In this document: one piece after another, positions 1 to 8,317 of the stretch
Layout: each line of letters opens with the position of its first letter
Position numbering within the stretch: the stretch's first letter is position 1
Assembly: GCA_963712955.1 (NCBI GenBank)
Contig: CAVQKF010000010.1
Span: forward strand, 186,001-250,000
Source: DATFVJ01 sp963712955
GTDB taxonomy: Bacteria; Actinomycetota; Actinomycetes; Streptosporangiales; Streptosporangiaceae
Direction of reading: 5' to 3'
DNA: 64,000 nucleotides
Notes under the pieces: model-generated
The model's database searches: none
What the model was told of the DNA's origin: nothing
Seen by the model: the letters and a program-made list of their open reading frames with translations, nothing else
Position numbers and translations under genes: made by a program

Positions 1-338
1 GCTGCGGTGCACCGGCTGGCGCACCAGACCGCGGGCGGCCGCTGGGTGCTCATCGGCGGCGGCGGCTACATGCTTGTGCAGGTAGTGCCCAGAGCCTGGA
101 CGCACCTGCTCGCCGAGGCGGCCGGCCGGTCGACGCCGGCGCGCAGACACCGCCGGCCTGGCGCAAGTACGCCGAGTCGCGGACCGGTGAGCGCGCGCCG
201 GAATCCATGACCGATGGGGAACCCGCCGTGTTCACACCGTTCCAGAGTGGTTACGATCCGGCCGATCACGTGGATCGGGCGATCATGGCGACCCGGGCGG
301 CGGTGTTTCCGGACCACGGGCTCGACCCGCAACCCTGA
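1..338 (+). pseudogene. C-terminal end of AcuC-like acetoin utilization deacetylase, frameshifted
   Basis: The window opens inside a gene. Frame 1 reads VHRLAHQTAGGRWVLIGGGG and then VPRAWTHLLAEAAG, the typical end of the histone-deacetylase fold of AcuC-type proteins, which deacetylate proteins such as acetyl-CoA synthetase. Around base 130 the sensible protein moves to frame 3, which continues PAWRKYAESRTGERAP and then FQSGYDPADHVDRAI to a stop at 336-338. So there is one indel near 128-133, either a real mutation or a sequence error. The N-terminal part lies outside the window. The family call is good; functionality is unknown. Confidence 0.7.
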
Positions 339-405
339 CGGCCCCTCCAGGCCGGGGTGGCGCGGACTGCAGGGGCAAAAGACCAGCCTCGCCGGGTTGC
401 GCCCT

Positions 406-444
406 TGTGTACGGGACTAACCCGGATGTGTACGGGACTAACCC
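406..444. repeat. Two perfect 18-bp direct repeats, 21-bp period
   Basis: tgtgtacgggactaaccc occurs at 406-423 and 427-444 with a 3-base spacer, followed by a weaker partial copy. The rest of 339-676 holds no gene I can support. The repeats could be a regulator site or the edge of a lost mobile element; neither is shown. Confidence 0.6.
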
Positions 445-676
445 AGGACTACCCCGGAGACGTGCGTGACAGATGCGCAGATTCAGGCCGGATGCCGCAG
501 ATGCGCCTCGCGATCACATCCCGGACCGCGCTCCGGCGCCAAGGCTGAGCCGGGCGCGAAACCTCAAGATCGCCCCGGCCTGCAAGAGCCTTCCGGGCCA
601 GCGCCTCGATCTGCGGCTGAACGGGGCCGGGTACCCGCGCCGTAACCCCATCGCGTAACCCATCGTCAAGAGCGCC

Positions 677-1750
677 TCATGCGGCTTGCGCCGGCCCGAG
701 GTCGAACGTCGTCCCGACGGAGTTCTGGATGAAGCTGCGGGGGAACCGGGCGGCTATGGCGTGGGTGGCCTTCCATCCGGTGCAGTGGCTGGGAACGATC
801 ACCTCCGGCGCCATCTCTTCCAGCGCGTCACAGGTCGCACCGATGATTGGCTCGAACAGCGGCCCGTTCAGGTGGAACCCGCCGAGCACCGCGTAGATGC
901 GCTCGACGCCGGTGAGGCGGCGGGCGTACCGGCAGATGTTCACGATGCCCGAATGCCCGCACCCGGTCAGGACCACAAGGCCCCTGCCCGCCACGTGCAG
1001 CACGAGGGCCTGGTCGTCGAGGATGAGCGGGTCAGCCTCCCAGGCGCCGTGGCGATATGCCTGGTGGATCGGGAAGCCGGTCTCGAAGGCCGTGCTCCTG
1101 TCCACCTCGCCGGTCACCAGCACCGAGCCGTCGAAGAGGAATGAGGGCTGGCGCTTTTCGATGATCTCGAAGCCGGCCTGGGTGAGGGCCTGGCGGCTCG
1201 TGGTGGGCAGATTCATCGGTTCGCGCCCGGGGATCACGAGGCGCCGGCGGCTCCAGAACTCGGGATGAATAACCACCGGCAGCGAAGCACGGCCCAAAGT
1301 CTTCACCAGTCCCGAGAGCCCGGTGGTGTGGTCGAAGTGGCCATGGCTCAACACGATGGCCTCCAGGTCGGACGCCCGAAGGTCGAGCCTGGCCAGGTTC
1401 TCTGTGCACCCGGCCGGGCTGAGCCCGGTGTCGAACAGCATGCGGTGCACCTTGCCGCCCTTGGTCACTGCCACGTGTGCGGAGAAGCCGTGCTCAGCGC
1501 GGGGAGAGTCCACCACCTTGCCTTCCTCGAGGGTCGGCGCGGCGATGGTCGGGGGTTTGCCGGGGCGCCCAAGCAGGCGGTGCGCGGGCCCCTCGTCGAG
1601 CATGAGGATGTCAACGGTGTTGTCGCAGATCGTGGTGATCGCCACCGAGTCGACCGGTTCGAGGGGGATCAGCTCTCCCTCATAGGGGGCGTCCAGGACA
1701 GTTGGGTGCATGATTGGCGGCGCTGGAGCGGTTCGCGGTTCCGAGCACAT
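677..1750 (-). CDS. MBL-fold metallo-hydrolase
   Basis: This is a metallo-beta-lactamase-fold protein of about 357 residues. The metal-binding HxHxDH motif is at residues 136-141 (SHGHFDHT). Later signatures GGFHL and PSHCTGWKA fit the subgroup often named after the dihydropterin / RFA-P synthase-like MBL proteins. I chose the ATG at 1750 because AGAAGGAG lies about 6 bases upstream; the open frame extends to 1864 without a better start. No signal peptide is visible, so it is probably cytosolic. The substrate cannot be inferred; the subgroup name is by resemblance only. It is isolated, with a gene remnant region upstream. Confidence 0.8.
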   Translation of the reverse strand: MCSEPRTAPAPPIMHPTVLDAPYEGELIPLEPVDSVAITTICDNTVDILMLDEGPAHRLLGRPGKPPTIAAPTLEEGKVVDSPRAEHGFSAHVAVTKGGKVHRMLFDTGLSPAGCTENLARLDLRASDLEAIVLSHGHFDHTTGLSGLVKTLGRASLPVVIHPEFWSRRRLVIPGREPMNLPTTSRQALTQAGFEIIEKRQPSFLFDGSVLVTGEVDRSTAFETGFPIHQAYRHGAWEADPLILDDQALVLHVAGRGLVVLTGCGHSGIVNICRYARRLTGVERIYAVLGGFHLNGPLFEPIIGATCDALEEMAPEVIVPSHCTGWKATHAIAARFPRSFIQNSVGTTFDLGPAQAA

Positions 1751-2286
1751 GGCAGCTCCTTCTGTGTCGATCCGATTCGATTCGGTGCCGGGCCGCCGGC
1801 ACCAGCCAGAACCCGGCAAAGGCGGCCCGGAACGGGAGCGACCCGCAGCCCGCGCCGGGACCACAGAGCGCTAGGGGTGACCACTTGGATCGGTACGGGT
1901 GCGGGGCGGGTCATGACCTCGCGGTCCGGCTCCGCCATGACCGCCACCCTGCGCCCACGGCCAAAGCCCCTTACCCGGCCTGGTGCGGGGAGTTCTCGCG
2001 AGGCAACGCGCTGGCTCTACCGGAAACGCCCGCGCAAACTCGGCAAGGCCATGGTGCGGAAACAACGTTCCGCCGACTTGCGATCCGGGCGAAAAACCCT
2101 GCACCAGGATCTGCGAACGGTGCCAAATCCTCGGGCGCGGCCTATGCTGGCGGGCGAGGATTCGGCACGGTCCCGCTCGTCCCCGGGCCGTCATCCCTTG
2201 GTCGGCGTGACGGTAGCGCCGCTGCCGAGCACAGAACTGCGCCGACCTGTCTGCGCCGCCGGGTTGTGGCACCATGGGCGGGGTGA

Positions 2287-2388
2287 TCAGCGGTACGGCC
2301 GCGGCGCATTTCGCGGCTGGCGGAACAGCTCCGTCACGCCCTGAATGAGGCCGATAACCGAAGCCTCGAGATATGTCATCTGCGGCAT
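2287..2388 (-). pseudogene. Truncated start of an UppP-like undecaprenyl-diphosphatase gene
   Basis: A 33-codon frame begins with a strong ribosome site (AAGGGGGG, about 5 bases before ATG at 2388) and reads MPQMTYLEASVIGLIQGVTE, then LF. This matches the first membrane helix of UppP/BacA, which recycles undecaprenyl pyrophosphate for cell-wall synthesis. After TELF the usual P-I-S-S-x-G-H does not follow and the frame closes about ten codons later. I read it as a gene start cut by a deletion or insertion near 2310. It is too short to be functional. Confidence 0.5.
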
Positions 2389-2708
2389 GGCACCCCCCTT
2401 CCCTCGGCAGGCAGACTATCGGCCCCGCGCCGTCCACGGCCAGTCCGCCGCCGGGGTCGAGGTCTTCGCTGCGGACCGCGCGGAGCACGAAGTCGTCTCG
2501 GGTGAGGACCTGGACGGCGGGCGCCTCGGTAGGGGGTCTCGACCTCGGTCTCACGCCGGCGGGCAGCTTGTCGATCCGCCTCGCCACCGGCGGAGGGCGA
2601 AGTGGGCAGCGACGACGAGAAAGGCGCCGATGATCGACTAGACTAGATGATGTAGCCGGCACCGCCAAGCATGCCCACCGCTGCCGAGCACCAGACCACG
2701 CCACCCCC

Positions 2709-2885
2709 GACACTCTCCAGCGCCGCTTCCCCGGCACCCCCGGCGAGATCATCAACAACGGCGCCAGCATCACCGTCAAGATCAACCGCCGGGCCTACTC
2801 ACCCGTCCTCCGCCACGCCGACCTGCCCGCCGACACCACCATCCCCTGGTGGAACGGACGCCGGCTCCACTTCGAATTCACCTGA
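2709..2885 (+). pseudogene. C-terminal remnant of a transposase-like protein
   Basis: Frame 3 reads RRFPGTPGEIINNGASITVK, then RRAYSPVLRHADLP and WWNGRRLHFEFT before the stop at 2883-2885. The ending (hydrophobic strand, RRAYSPVLR, WW, aromatic tail) is one I associate from memory with transposase-like proteins of actinobacteria. No start codon or upstream domain is preserved. The family name is tentative; that it is the tail of a lost longer gene is more secure. Confidence 0.4.
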
Positions 2886-2935
2886 CAGCCCACGGGCCGA
2901 GGGCCGAGGTACCGGTGCGGAAATCCGCGCTAACT

Positions 2936-2963
2936 TTGCCTCCCAGCCAGTACCGACTATAAT
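2936..2963 (+). promoter_or_regulatory. Promoter of the toxin-antitoxin operon
   Basis: The -35 is TTGCCT (2936-2941), then a 16-base spacer, then a perfect TATAAT -10 (2958-2963). The antitoxin ATG at 2972 is only 8 bases past the -10, so transcription should start at or just before the start codon, giving a leaderless mRNA. Confidence 0.65.
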
Positions 2964-2971
2964 TCTGGTCT

Positions 2972-3259
2972 ATGACAGTGCTGCCCTTGTCTGAGGTGAA
3001 GGCCCGGCTCTCGGAGATTGCCGACGAAGTCGGCCGCACCCACGAGCGAGTCCACATCACCAAGAACGGCAAAGACTACGTCGTCCTGCTCGCAGCTGAA
3101 GATCTTGAGTCCATCGAGGCGACGCTCGAGCTACTGTCCGACCCAGCGGCGCAAGAGCGCATCGCCCAATCCCGTGACGAGATCGCTCGCGGAGAGGGCC
3201 TGTCCATCGCCGAAGTGGCGCGGTCCCTGGAAGAACGTTTCGGGAAACGTCGGCCGTGA
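2972..3259 (+). CDS. Phd/YefM-family antitoxin
   Basis: This 95-residue protein has the Phd/YefM N-terminal DNA-binding fold (LSEVKARLSEIADEV, then HITKNGKDYVVLLAAEDLES) and a charged C-terminal tail that would wrap the toxin. Its role is to neutralise the downstream RelE-type toxin and repress the operon. The start at 2972 has no ribosome site but follows a TATAAT box by 8 bases, consistent with leaderless translation. It overlaps the toxin gene by four bases (GTGA), typical of a translationally coupled pair. Confidence 0.88.
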   Translation: MTVLPLSEVKARLSEIADEVGRTHERVHITKNGKDYVVLLAAEDLESIEATLELLSDPAAQERIAQSRDEIARGEGLSIAEVARSLEERFGKRRP

Positions 3260-3522
3260 CCTACCAGGTCACCATCGCTCCGACCGCAGCTCGCCAGCTT
3301 CACGACCGGCTACCCGGAGCCGTCGCGTGGGCCTGTTTCGAGTTCATTCGCGGCCCCCTCAGCGAAGAGCCGCGCAGAGTCGGCGCTCCCTTGCGCAAGC
3401 CCTTCGAGGGACAATGGCGAGCCCGGCGCGGCGAGTACCGCATCCGCTATGCGATCGACGATGACGCCAGCACCATCCACATCCTCGACATAGATCACCG
3501 ACGTAACGCCTACCGCTCCTGA
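3256..3522 (+). CDS. RelE/ParE-family toxin
   Basis: This 88-residue protein begins MTYQVTIAPTAARQL and has the RelE core: the P-L region, KPFEGQWRARRGEYRIRYAI with the basic residues typical of ribosome-dependent mRNases, and a closing strand IHILDIDHRRNAYR. RelE toxins cleave mRNA at the ribosomal A site; that function is inferred from the family. It starts with GTG overlapping the antitoxin stop, so it is made from the same leaderless message. It is the second gene of a complete, apparently intact pair. Confidence 0.88.
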   Translation: MTYQVTIAPTAARQLHDRLPGAVAWACFEFIRGPLSEEPRRVGAPLRKPFEGQWRARRGEYRIRYAIDDDASTIHILDIDHRRNAYRS

Positions 3523-3744
3523 CCTGATCGGCCTGCCTTAGCTTGCCGTTTAAGAGCTGCGGGTTTGTCGGCGGCTGTGGGTGGGGCGCTGGGACCGATG
3601 CTCGCCAGCGGCGCCGCCAGCCGCTGGTCGTTGCTCATCAGATCCGTTCCGCTTGGCGCGGCGCAAGAATCCCATCAGCCAGCTCCCTCCTTCTCGGGCT
3701 CCGCAGTGATCAGGCATGATGGACTGCGGAACCCGGAGGCTCAC

Positions 3745-4320
3745 ATGACGCTCTGTCTGCCCATCGATCCTGAGGCCAACGCGCTGCTTGCGCGCAGCCC
3801 GCTCGCGCTGCTCATCGCGATGCTGCTCGATCAGCAGGTTCCCATGGAACGCGCGTTCAGCGCGCCGCACGACCTGGCCCAACGGCTCGGGCATGAGCCG
3901 ACCGCCGAGGAGCTCGCGGGTTATGATCCTGAGGCGCTGACCGAGGTGTTCAGCGAGCGGCCCGCGCTGCACCGCTATCCGCGCGCCATGGCGGCACGTG
4001 TACAGGAACTGGCTCAGATGATCGCAGCGGACTACGACGGCCACGCCGATCGGGTCTGGCGCGACGCTGCCACCGGCCAGGATCTGTTCAAGCGGGTGGC
4101 CGCGCTGCCCGGCTTCGGACAGCGTAAGGCACAGATCTTCGTGGCGCTGCTCGGCAAGCAGCTCGGCGTGCGGCCGGACGGCTGGCGTGCCGCGGCGGGG
4201 CCCTTCGGTGGGGAAGGCACCTTTCACTCGGTCGCCGACATCGAAGACGACGAATCGCTCGGCAAGGTACGGGCGCACAAGCAGGAGATGAAGGCGGCCG
4301 CTAAGGCGCGGGCACGGTAG
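3745..4320 (+). CDS. HhH-GPD family base-excision-repair-type protein
   Basis: This 191-residue protein belongs to the short actinobacterial HhH-GPD family (the TIGR03252 type). It has LLIAMLLDQQVPMERAF near the N terminus and the helix-hairpin-helix LPGFGQRKAQIFVALLGK near residue 120. Members resemble DNA glycosylases, but substrates are not established. I took the ATG at 3745 with GGAGG five bases upstream rather than the longer open frame from 3565. It converges on the GlxA-type regulator and the two overlap by 20 bases at their 3' ends. Confidence 0.8.
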   Translation: MTLCLPIDPEANALLARSPLALLIAMLLDQQVPMERAFSAPHDLAQRLGHEPTAEELAGYDPEALTEVFSERPALHRYPRAMAARVQELAQMIAADYDGHADRVWRDAATGQDLFKRVAALPGFGQRKAQIFVALLGKQLGVRPDGWRAAAGPFGGEGTFHSVADIEDDESLGKVRAHKQEMKAAAKARAR

Positions 4321-5323
4321 CGGGCGCGACACCGCGCGGCAGCCGTTTGCTGCCGCGGAAGGTGCGGCGATACGCGTCAGGGGTGATGTGGCGGCAGGAA
4401 TGGAAGTGGTGCCGCAGGACCGCCGCGCTTCCGAAGCCGGTACGCGCCGCGACCGTGTCGACACCCGCATCGGTGTTCTCAAGCAGGTGCTGCGCGAACA
4501 GGATGCGCTGGCCGGTAAGCCACTTCTTGGGCGTGGTCCCGGTTTCCTGGCGGAATCGCCTGGCGAAGGTGCGGGGCGACATGTGCGCACGACCGGCAAG
4601 CTCGCCGACGGTCAGCTGACGATCGAGATTGCGTTCCATCCAGCTCATGACCTCGGCCAGCGTGTCGGCCGGTGCCTGGGGAACGGGCCGTTCCAGATAC
4701 TGGGCCTGGCCCCCGTCACGGTGTGGCGGAACGACCATGCGGCGCGCGATCCCGTTGGCCACCTGCGCACCCTGCTCCTTGCGCACCAGGTACAGGCAGG
4801 CATCGATGCCCGCGGCGGTGCCCGCACTGGTGATCACGGGATCTTCGTCCACGTAGAGAACCGACGGATCGACGGTCGCCGCCGGATAGCGGCGCGCGAG
4901 TTGCTCTGCGTACCGCCAGTGCGTGGTGCAGCGGCGCCCGTCAAGCAGGCCCGCCGCACCGAGGACGAACGCGCCGCTGCAGACGCTCAGCACCCGCGCA
5001 CCGCGCTGCACGGTTTGCCGCAGCGCGGCAAGAAGCGCTTGCGGCACGTCATCGTTGCGGGGGGCGCCACCAACGTGCTCATCGGCGGGGACCATCACCA
5101 CGAGGTCGGCCTGCTCGAGCCGTTCAAGCCCGGCCGCACCCTCAACCGTGAGCGTCGCGGGTGAGCCAGAGCCGCGCAGCGGCCCCGGCTCACCCGCTAC
5201 CAGCGCGAATTCGTAGGCCGGCACGCCGGCATCGGTGCGGCCGGCACCGAAGATCTCGTAGGTGAGGGACAGCTCGAACGGGGAGAAGCCATCAAGTACG
5301 ACGGCGGCGACGTTGTGGAGCAC
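4301..5323 (-). CDS. GlxA-type transcriptional regulator (DJ-1/PfpI plus AraC domains)
   Basis: This 340-residue regulator has an N-terminal DJ-1/PfpI-like domain (residues 1-190; nucleophile elbow SVCSGAFVLGAAG near residue 115) and a C-terminal AraC helix-turn-helix domain (ELAGRAHMSPRTFARRF and RHHFHSCRHITPDAYRRTF). Such proteins usually activate a nearby or distant metabolic operon in response to a small ligand; the target is not clear here. The GTG start follows a TAAGCT -10-like box by about six bases, so it may be leaderless. Its 3' end overlaps the HhH-GPD gene on the other strand. Confidence 0.85.
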   Translation of the reverse strand: MLHNVAAVVLDGFSPFELSLTYEIFGAGRTDAGVPAYEFALVAGEPGPLRGSGSPATLTVEGAAGLERLEQADLVVMVPADEHVGGAPRNDDVPQALLAALRQTVQRGARVLSVCSGAFVLGAAGLLDGRRCTTHWRYAEQLARRYPAATVDPSVLYVDEDPVITSAGTAAGIDACLYLVRKEQGAQVANGIARRMVVPPHRDGGQAQYLERPVPQAPADTLAEVMSWMERNLDRQLTVGELAGRAHMSPRTFARRFRQETGTTPKKWLTGQRILFAQHLLENTDAGVDTVAARTGFGSAAVLRHHFHSCRHITPDAYRRTFRGSKRLPRGVAPATVPAP

Positions 5324-5416
5324 GCCCGCAGCTTAACACGGGGGTTGGCAGGATTTCGCGCATAGATGTCGTTACTGCCACTTCCGGCGTGGCCGCCGGC
5401 GAGCGAGGCTTGTGGT

Positions 5417-5695
5417 ATGAGCAAGCGCAACCCCCTTCAGAGCACGACGAGCGGCCGCCTTCCGACCTCCGTGCTCAGGCTGATGCGGCGGGCCCGCGCC
5501 ATCATCAGTGAATGCAATGAAGCGCAGCGGCGCGCCATGCAGCTGCGCCTGTCCCCCGACATGTACCGGGCCGATCCCGACCGCGCGCCAGACACCTACG
5601 CGGAGTTCTTGTTCCGGTCTGGCGTGCCACTCATCCGTGAGCCGCGTGCCGTCATCCCGCCGCCGTCGAACCCGCGTTCGGAGGGCTCGTTGTAG
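5417..5695 (+). CDS. Small conserved-looking protein of unknown function
   Basis: This 92-residue protein begins MSKRNPLQSTTSGRLPTSVL, is rich in arginine, and contains RLSPDMYRADPDRAPDTYAE followed by FLFRSGVPL. I recognise the general type (short actinobacterial proteins with a YAEFLFR element) but no function. The ATG at 5417 was preferred to 5366 because the protein-like sequence starts there. There is no membrane segment or signal peptide. Confidence 0.5.
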   Translation: MSKRNPLQSTTSGRLPTSVLRLMRRARAIISECNEAQRRAMQLRLSPDMYRADPDRAPDTYAEFLFRSGVPLIREPRAVIPPPSNPRSEGSL

Positions 5696-5799
5696 AAGCG
5701 CACGAGCCGCCGCTCCTGGCGCAGCGGCTGGCGCGGCGTGGCGCGGCGTGGCACTCGCTGGGGTGCGGACCGAATTATTCCAGGGCTTACGTTGTTTAG

Positions 5800-6774
5800 G
5801 TGCAGGAGCGCCGCGACGACGAGGCGCGCGGAGGTCAAGGGAAGGCTGTGATCGCGTTGCCGGATCCAGAAGATCTGTACACGCTTGACGACGACCAGCC
5901 TGATCTGGCGAAGCCGGTCTTGCTGTACAGCCTTGACGGCTTCATCGACGCTGGCGCCCCAGGGGCACTGGTAACGGAGCACCTGCTCAGCGCCCTCGAG
6001 CACCGGGCACTTGCGTCCTTCGACGTGGACCGGCTGATCGACTACAGGTCCCGCAGGCCCGTCATGACGTTCGTCAAGGATCACTGGGAGAGCTACGACA
6101 CACCCGAGCTGGTTCTGCACGTCGTGCACGATGAGGACGGCACCCCGTTCCTGCTGCTCACGGGACCCGAACCCGACCACGAATGGGAGCTTTTCCTCAC
6201 CGCCGTCGTCGGCCTTGTGCAGCGGCTGGACGTCCGGGTCGCCGTCAGCTTCCATGGCATACCGATGGCCGTTCCCCATACCAGGCCACTTGGCCTGACG
6301 GCACATGCGACCCGGCCCGAGCTCGTCACCGGCTACAAGCCGTTCCTGAACCGTGTGCAGGTGCCGGGAAGCGCCAGCGCCCTCCTCGAACTTCGGCTCG
6401 GCGAATCCGGCCACGACGCGATCGGGTTCGCGGTGCACGTGCCGCACTACCTGGCCCAGGCGCCGTATCCCGCGGCCGCGGTGACCGCGCTTGACGCGAT
6501 CATCGCCGCGACCGGGCTCGTGCTTCCCGTTGGCCCGCTACGCGAGCGGGCAAAGCGGGCTGATGCCGAGATCACCCGGCAGGTGGAGGGATCCGATGAG
6601 ATCAAGTCTCTCGTGCACGCCCTCGAGGAACAGTACGAGGCCTACGCCGCGGGCCAGCGTGAGAACCTGCTTGCCGACGACTCGGTCGCCCTGCCGACAG
6701 CCGATGAACTCGCCGCCCAGTTCCAGCAGTTTCTCGCACAGCAGGACCGGCGCGGCGAGGAGCCCGAAGTCTAG
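5800..6774 (+). CDS. PAC2-family protein
   Basis: This 324-residue protein resembles the PAC2 (proteasome assembly chaperone) family of actinobacteria. Evidence includes LLYSLDGFIDAGAPGALVTE near residues 45-65, LLLTGPEPDHEWELF, and FHGIPMAVPHTRPLGLTAHA. The C-terminal 80 residues are charged and helical (EITRQVEGSDEIKSLVHALE, then QFQQFLAQQD). A role with the actinobacterial proteasome is only a family inference. The start could also be GTG 5848 (VIALPDPEDLY), which is closer to where homologues usually begin; neither has a clear ribosome site. Confidence 0.8.
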   Translation: MQERRDDEARGGQGKAVIALPDPEDLYTLDDDQPDLAKPVLLYSLDGFIDAGAPGALVTEHLLSALEHRALASFDVDRLIDYRSRRPVMTFVKDHWESYDTPELVLHVVHDEDGTPFLLLTGPEPDHEWELFLTAVVGLVQRLDVRVAVSFHGIPMAVPHTRPLGLTAHATRPELVTGYKPFLNRVQVPGSASALLELRLGESGHDAIGFAVHVPHYLAQAPYPAAAVTALDAIIAATGLVLPVGPLRERAKRADAEITRQVEGSDEIKSLVHALEEQYEAYAAGQRENLLADDSVALPTADELAAQFQQFLAQQDRRGEEPEV

Positions 6775-6840
6775 ATCGTTGGATCGTTGACTTGCCGCGC
6801 GGTGCTGTACGGAGCGCCGCGGTTGTGTTACGCCTGACGC

Positions 6841-8262
6841 ATGACGGGCTCTTCTGGCATCAGCGAGGACGCCCGCCGCGTGCTCGCGCTGGCCGAAGCT
6901 GACGGGCTTTCACTTGTCCGGTTTCTCTATGCCGACCACGGCGGGATCATCCGCGGCAAGGCCGCCGCACTTCCCATGCTCGCCGAGCGGCTGAACACCG
7001 GGATCGGGCACACGGGCGCGATGATGGCGATGTCCATGCTCGACACGCTGCAGCCGGTCGAGGGCATGGGACCGGTCGGCGAGGTGCGCATCGTGCCCGA
7101 TCCTGGGACTTTCGTCGTGCTCCCCTACGCGCCTGGCGCGGGTGCGATGAACGCCGACCTGATCCGGCTGGACGGGAAGCCGTGGGAGGCGTGCGCCCGC
7201 ACCTTCCTCAAGCAGGCCATCGCCGAGCTTGCCGCGGCGGGTTACGCGATGTCCGCCGCGTTCGAGCCCGAGTTCACCCTCGGCCGCCGCGAACCCGGCC
7301 TTGCGGACGGGCCTGACCGGCTGGTGCCGATCGACGACAGCCTGTGTTATTCGGCGACTGGATTCCATCTCGCGCACGACTACGCCATCGACCTCGTCCG
7401 CGCGCTCCAGGCGCAGGGCCTTCAGGTCGAGCACTACTATCCCGAGCTTGGTCCCGGCCAGCAGGAGGTGTCGATCAGGCACGCGCCCGCCCTGCGCGCT
7501 GCGGACAATCATGTGATCTACCGGGAGACCGTCCGGGGGATCGCGCTGCGTCACGGGCTCTGGGCGAGCCTTGCCCCCAAGCCCATCCCCGGCCAGGCCG
7601 GAAACGGTGCGCACCTGCACGCCTCGTTGTGGGATCTCGCCGGGTCGCACGCTGCGCACCCGGGCCAGCCGGGCACGCGCAACCTCTTCCATGCCGCGGG
7701 TGACCGGTACGGGCTGTCACAGACCGCCTACCACTTCATCGGCGGTTTGCTCGCCCACCTGCCCGCGCTGACGGCGCTGACGTGCGGCAGCGTGAACAGC
7801 TACCGCAGGCTCACGCCGCAGACCTGGGCCAGCGCCTACACCGTCTACGGCATGGACAACCGTGAGGCGGCGATCCGGATCTGCTCGCCCATGCGCGGTA
7901 ACACGGAAGCCACGGTGAACCTCGAGCTCAAGCCCTCTGACTCGAGCGCCAACCCGTACCTGGCACTCGGCGCGTACATCCACGCGGGCCTTGACGGGAT
8001 CCGCGGCAAGCTCGACCCGGGCGAGGCCGTCAACGTTGACCCAGCGACAATGACCGAAGCCGAACGGCTGCGCGCCGGGGCACACCGTCTGCCCGAGTCG
8101 CTCGGCGCGGCCCTGGACGCCCTTGAGGCGGACGAACTGCTGATGGAGGCGCTCGGCCCGCTGCGCAGGCGCGCCTACCTGGCCGTCAAGCGGGCCGAGG
8201 CCGAGGCGTTCGCGGCGCGCGGAGTCGACTACGAGTGCTTCCACCACTTCGCCAAAATCTGA
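6841..8262 (+). CDS. Glutamine-synthetase-family ligase (GlnA-like)
   Basis: This 473-residue protein has the full GS fold: an N-terminal beta-grasp with the VRFLYADHGGIIRGKA type start, the catalytic domain with AAFEPEFTL, the ATP region NGAHLHASLWD, and the late NRE/R-rich part (GMDNREAAIRIC and SPMRGNTEATVNLELKPSDS). It is shorter in the regulatory loops than GlnA1, and no adenylylation-site signature was noticed. It is likelier a GlnA3/GlnA4-like gamma-glutamyl-amine ligase than the main glutamine synthetase; the amine substrate cannot be read from sequence. The ATG at 6841 fits the family's start. A PAC2 gene precedes it and a HAD gene follows. Confidence 0.8.
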   Translation: MTGSSGISEDARRVLALAEADGLSLVRFLYADHGGIIRGKAAALPMLAERLNTGIGHTGAMMAMSMLDTLQPVEGMGPVGEVRIVPDPGTFVVLPYAPGAGAMNADLIRLDGKPWEACARTFLKQAIAELAAAGYAMSAAFEPEFTLGRREPGLADGPDRLVPIDDSLCYSATGFHLAHDYAIDLVRALQAQGLQVEHYYPELGPGQQEVSIRHAPALRAADNHVIYRETVRGIALRHGLWASLAPKPIPGQAGNGAHLHASLWDLAGSHAAHPGQPGTRNLFHAAGDRYGLSQTAYHFIGGLLAHLPALTALTCGSVNSYRRLTPQTWASAYTVYGMDNREAAIRICSPMRGNTEATVNLELKPSDSSANPYLALGAYIHAGLDGIRGKLDPGEAVNVDPATMTEAERLRAGAHRLPESLGAALDALEADELLMEALGPLRRRAYLAVKRAEAEAFAARGVDYECFHHFAKI

Positions 8263-8317
8263 CCGCACGACCGGGCATGGCGGGACACTCACCGGGACGG
8301 TAGGGCATGCTGATCAC

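Larger units (their letters stand above)
1751..2935. other. Intergenic stretch of decayed sequence
   Basis: Apart from the uppP remnant (2287-2388) and the transposase-like end (2709-2885), I see no intact gene here. The minus strand around 2400-2640 has short protein-like runs in changing frames, including a hydrophobic IIGAFLVVAAHFALRRWR, but nothing that joins into one reading frame. It looks like a spot where several insertions or deletions have occurred. Confidence 0.4.
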
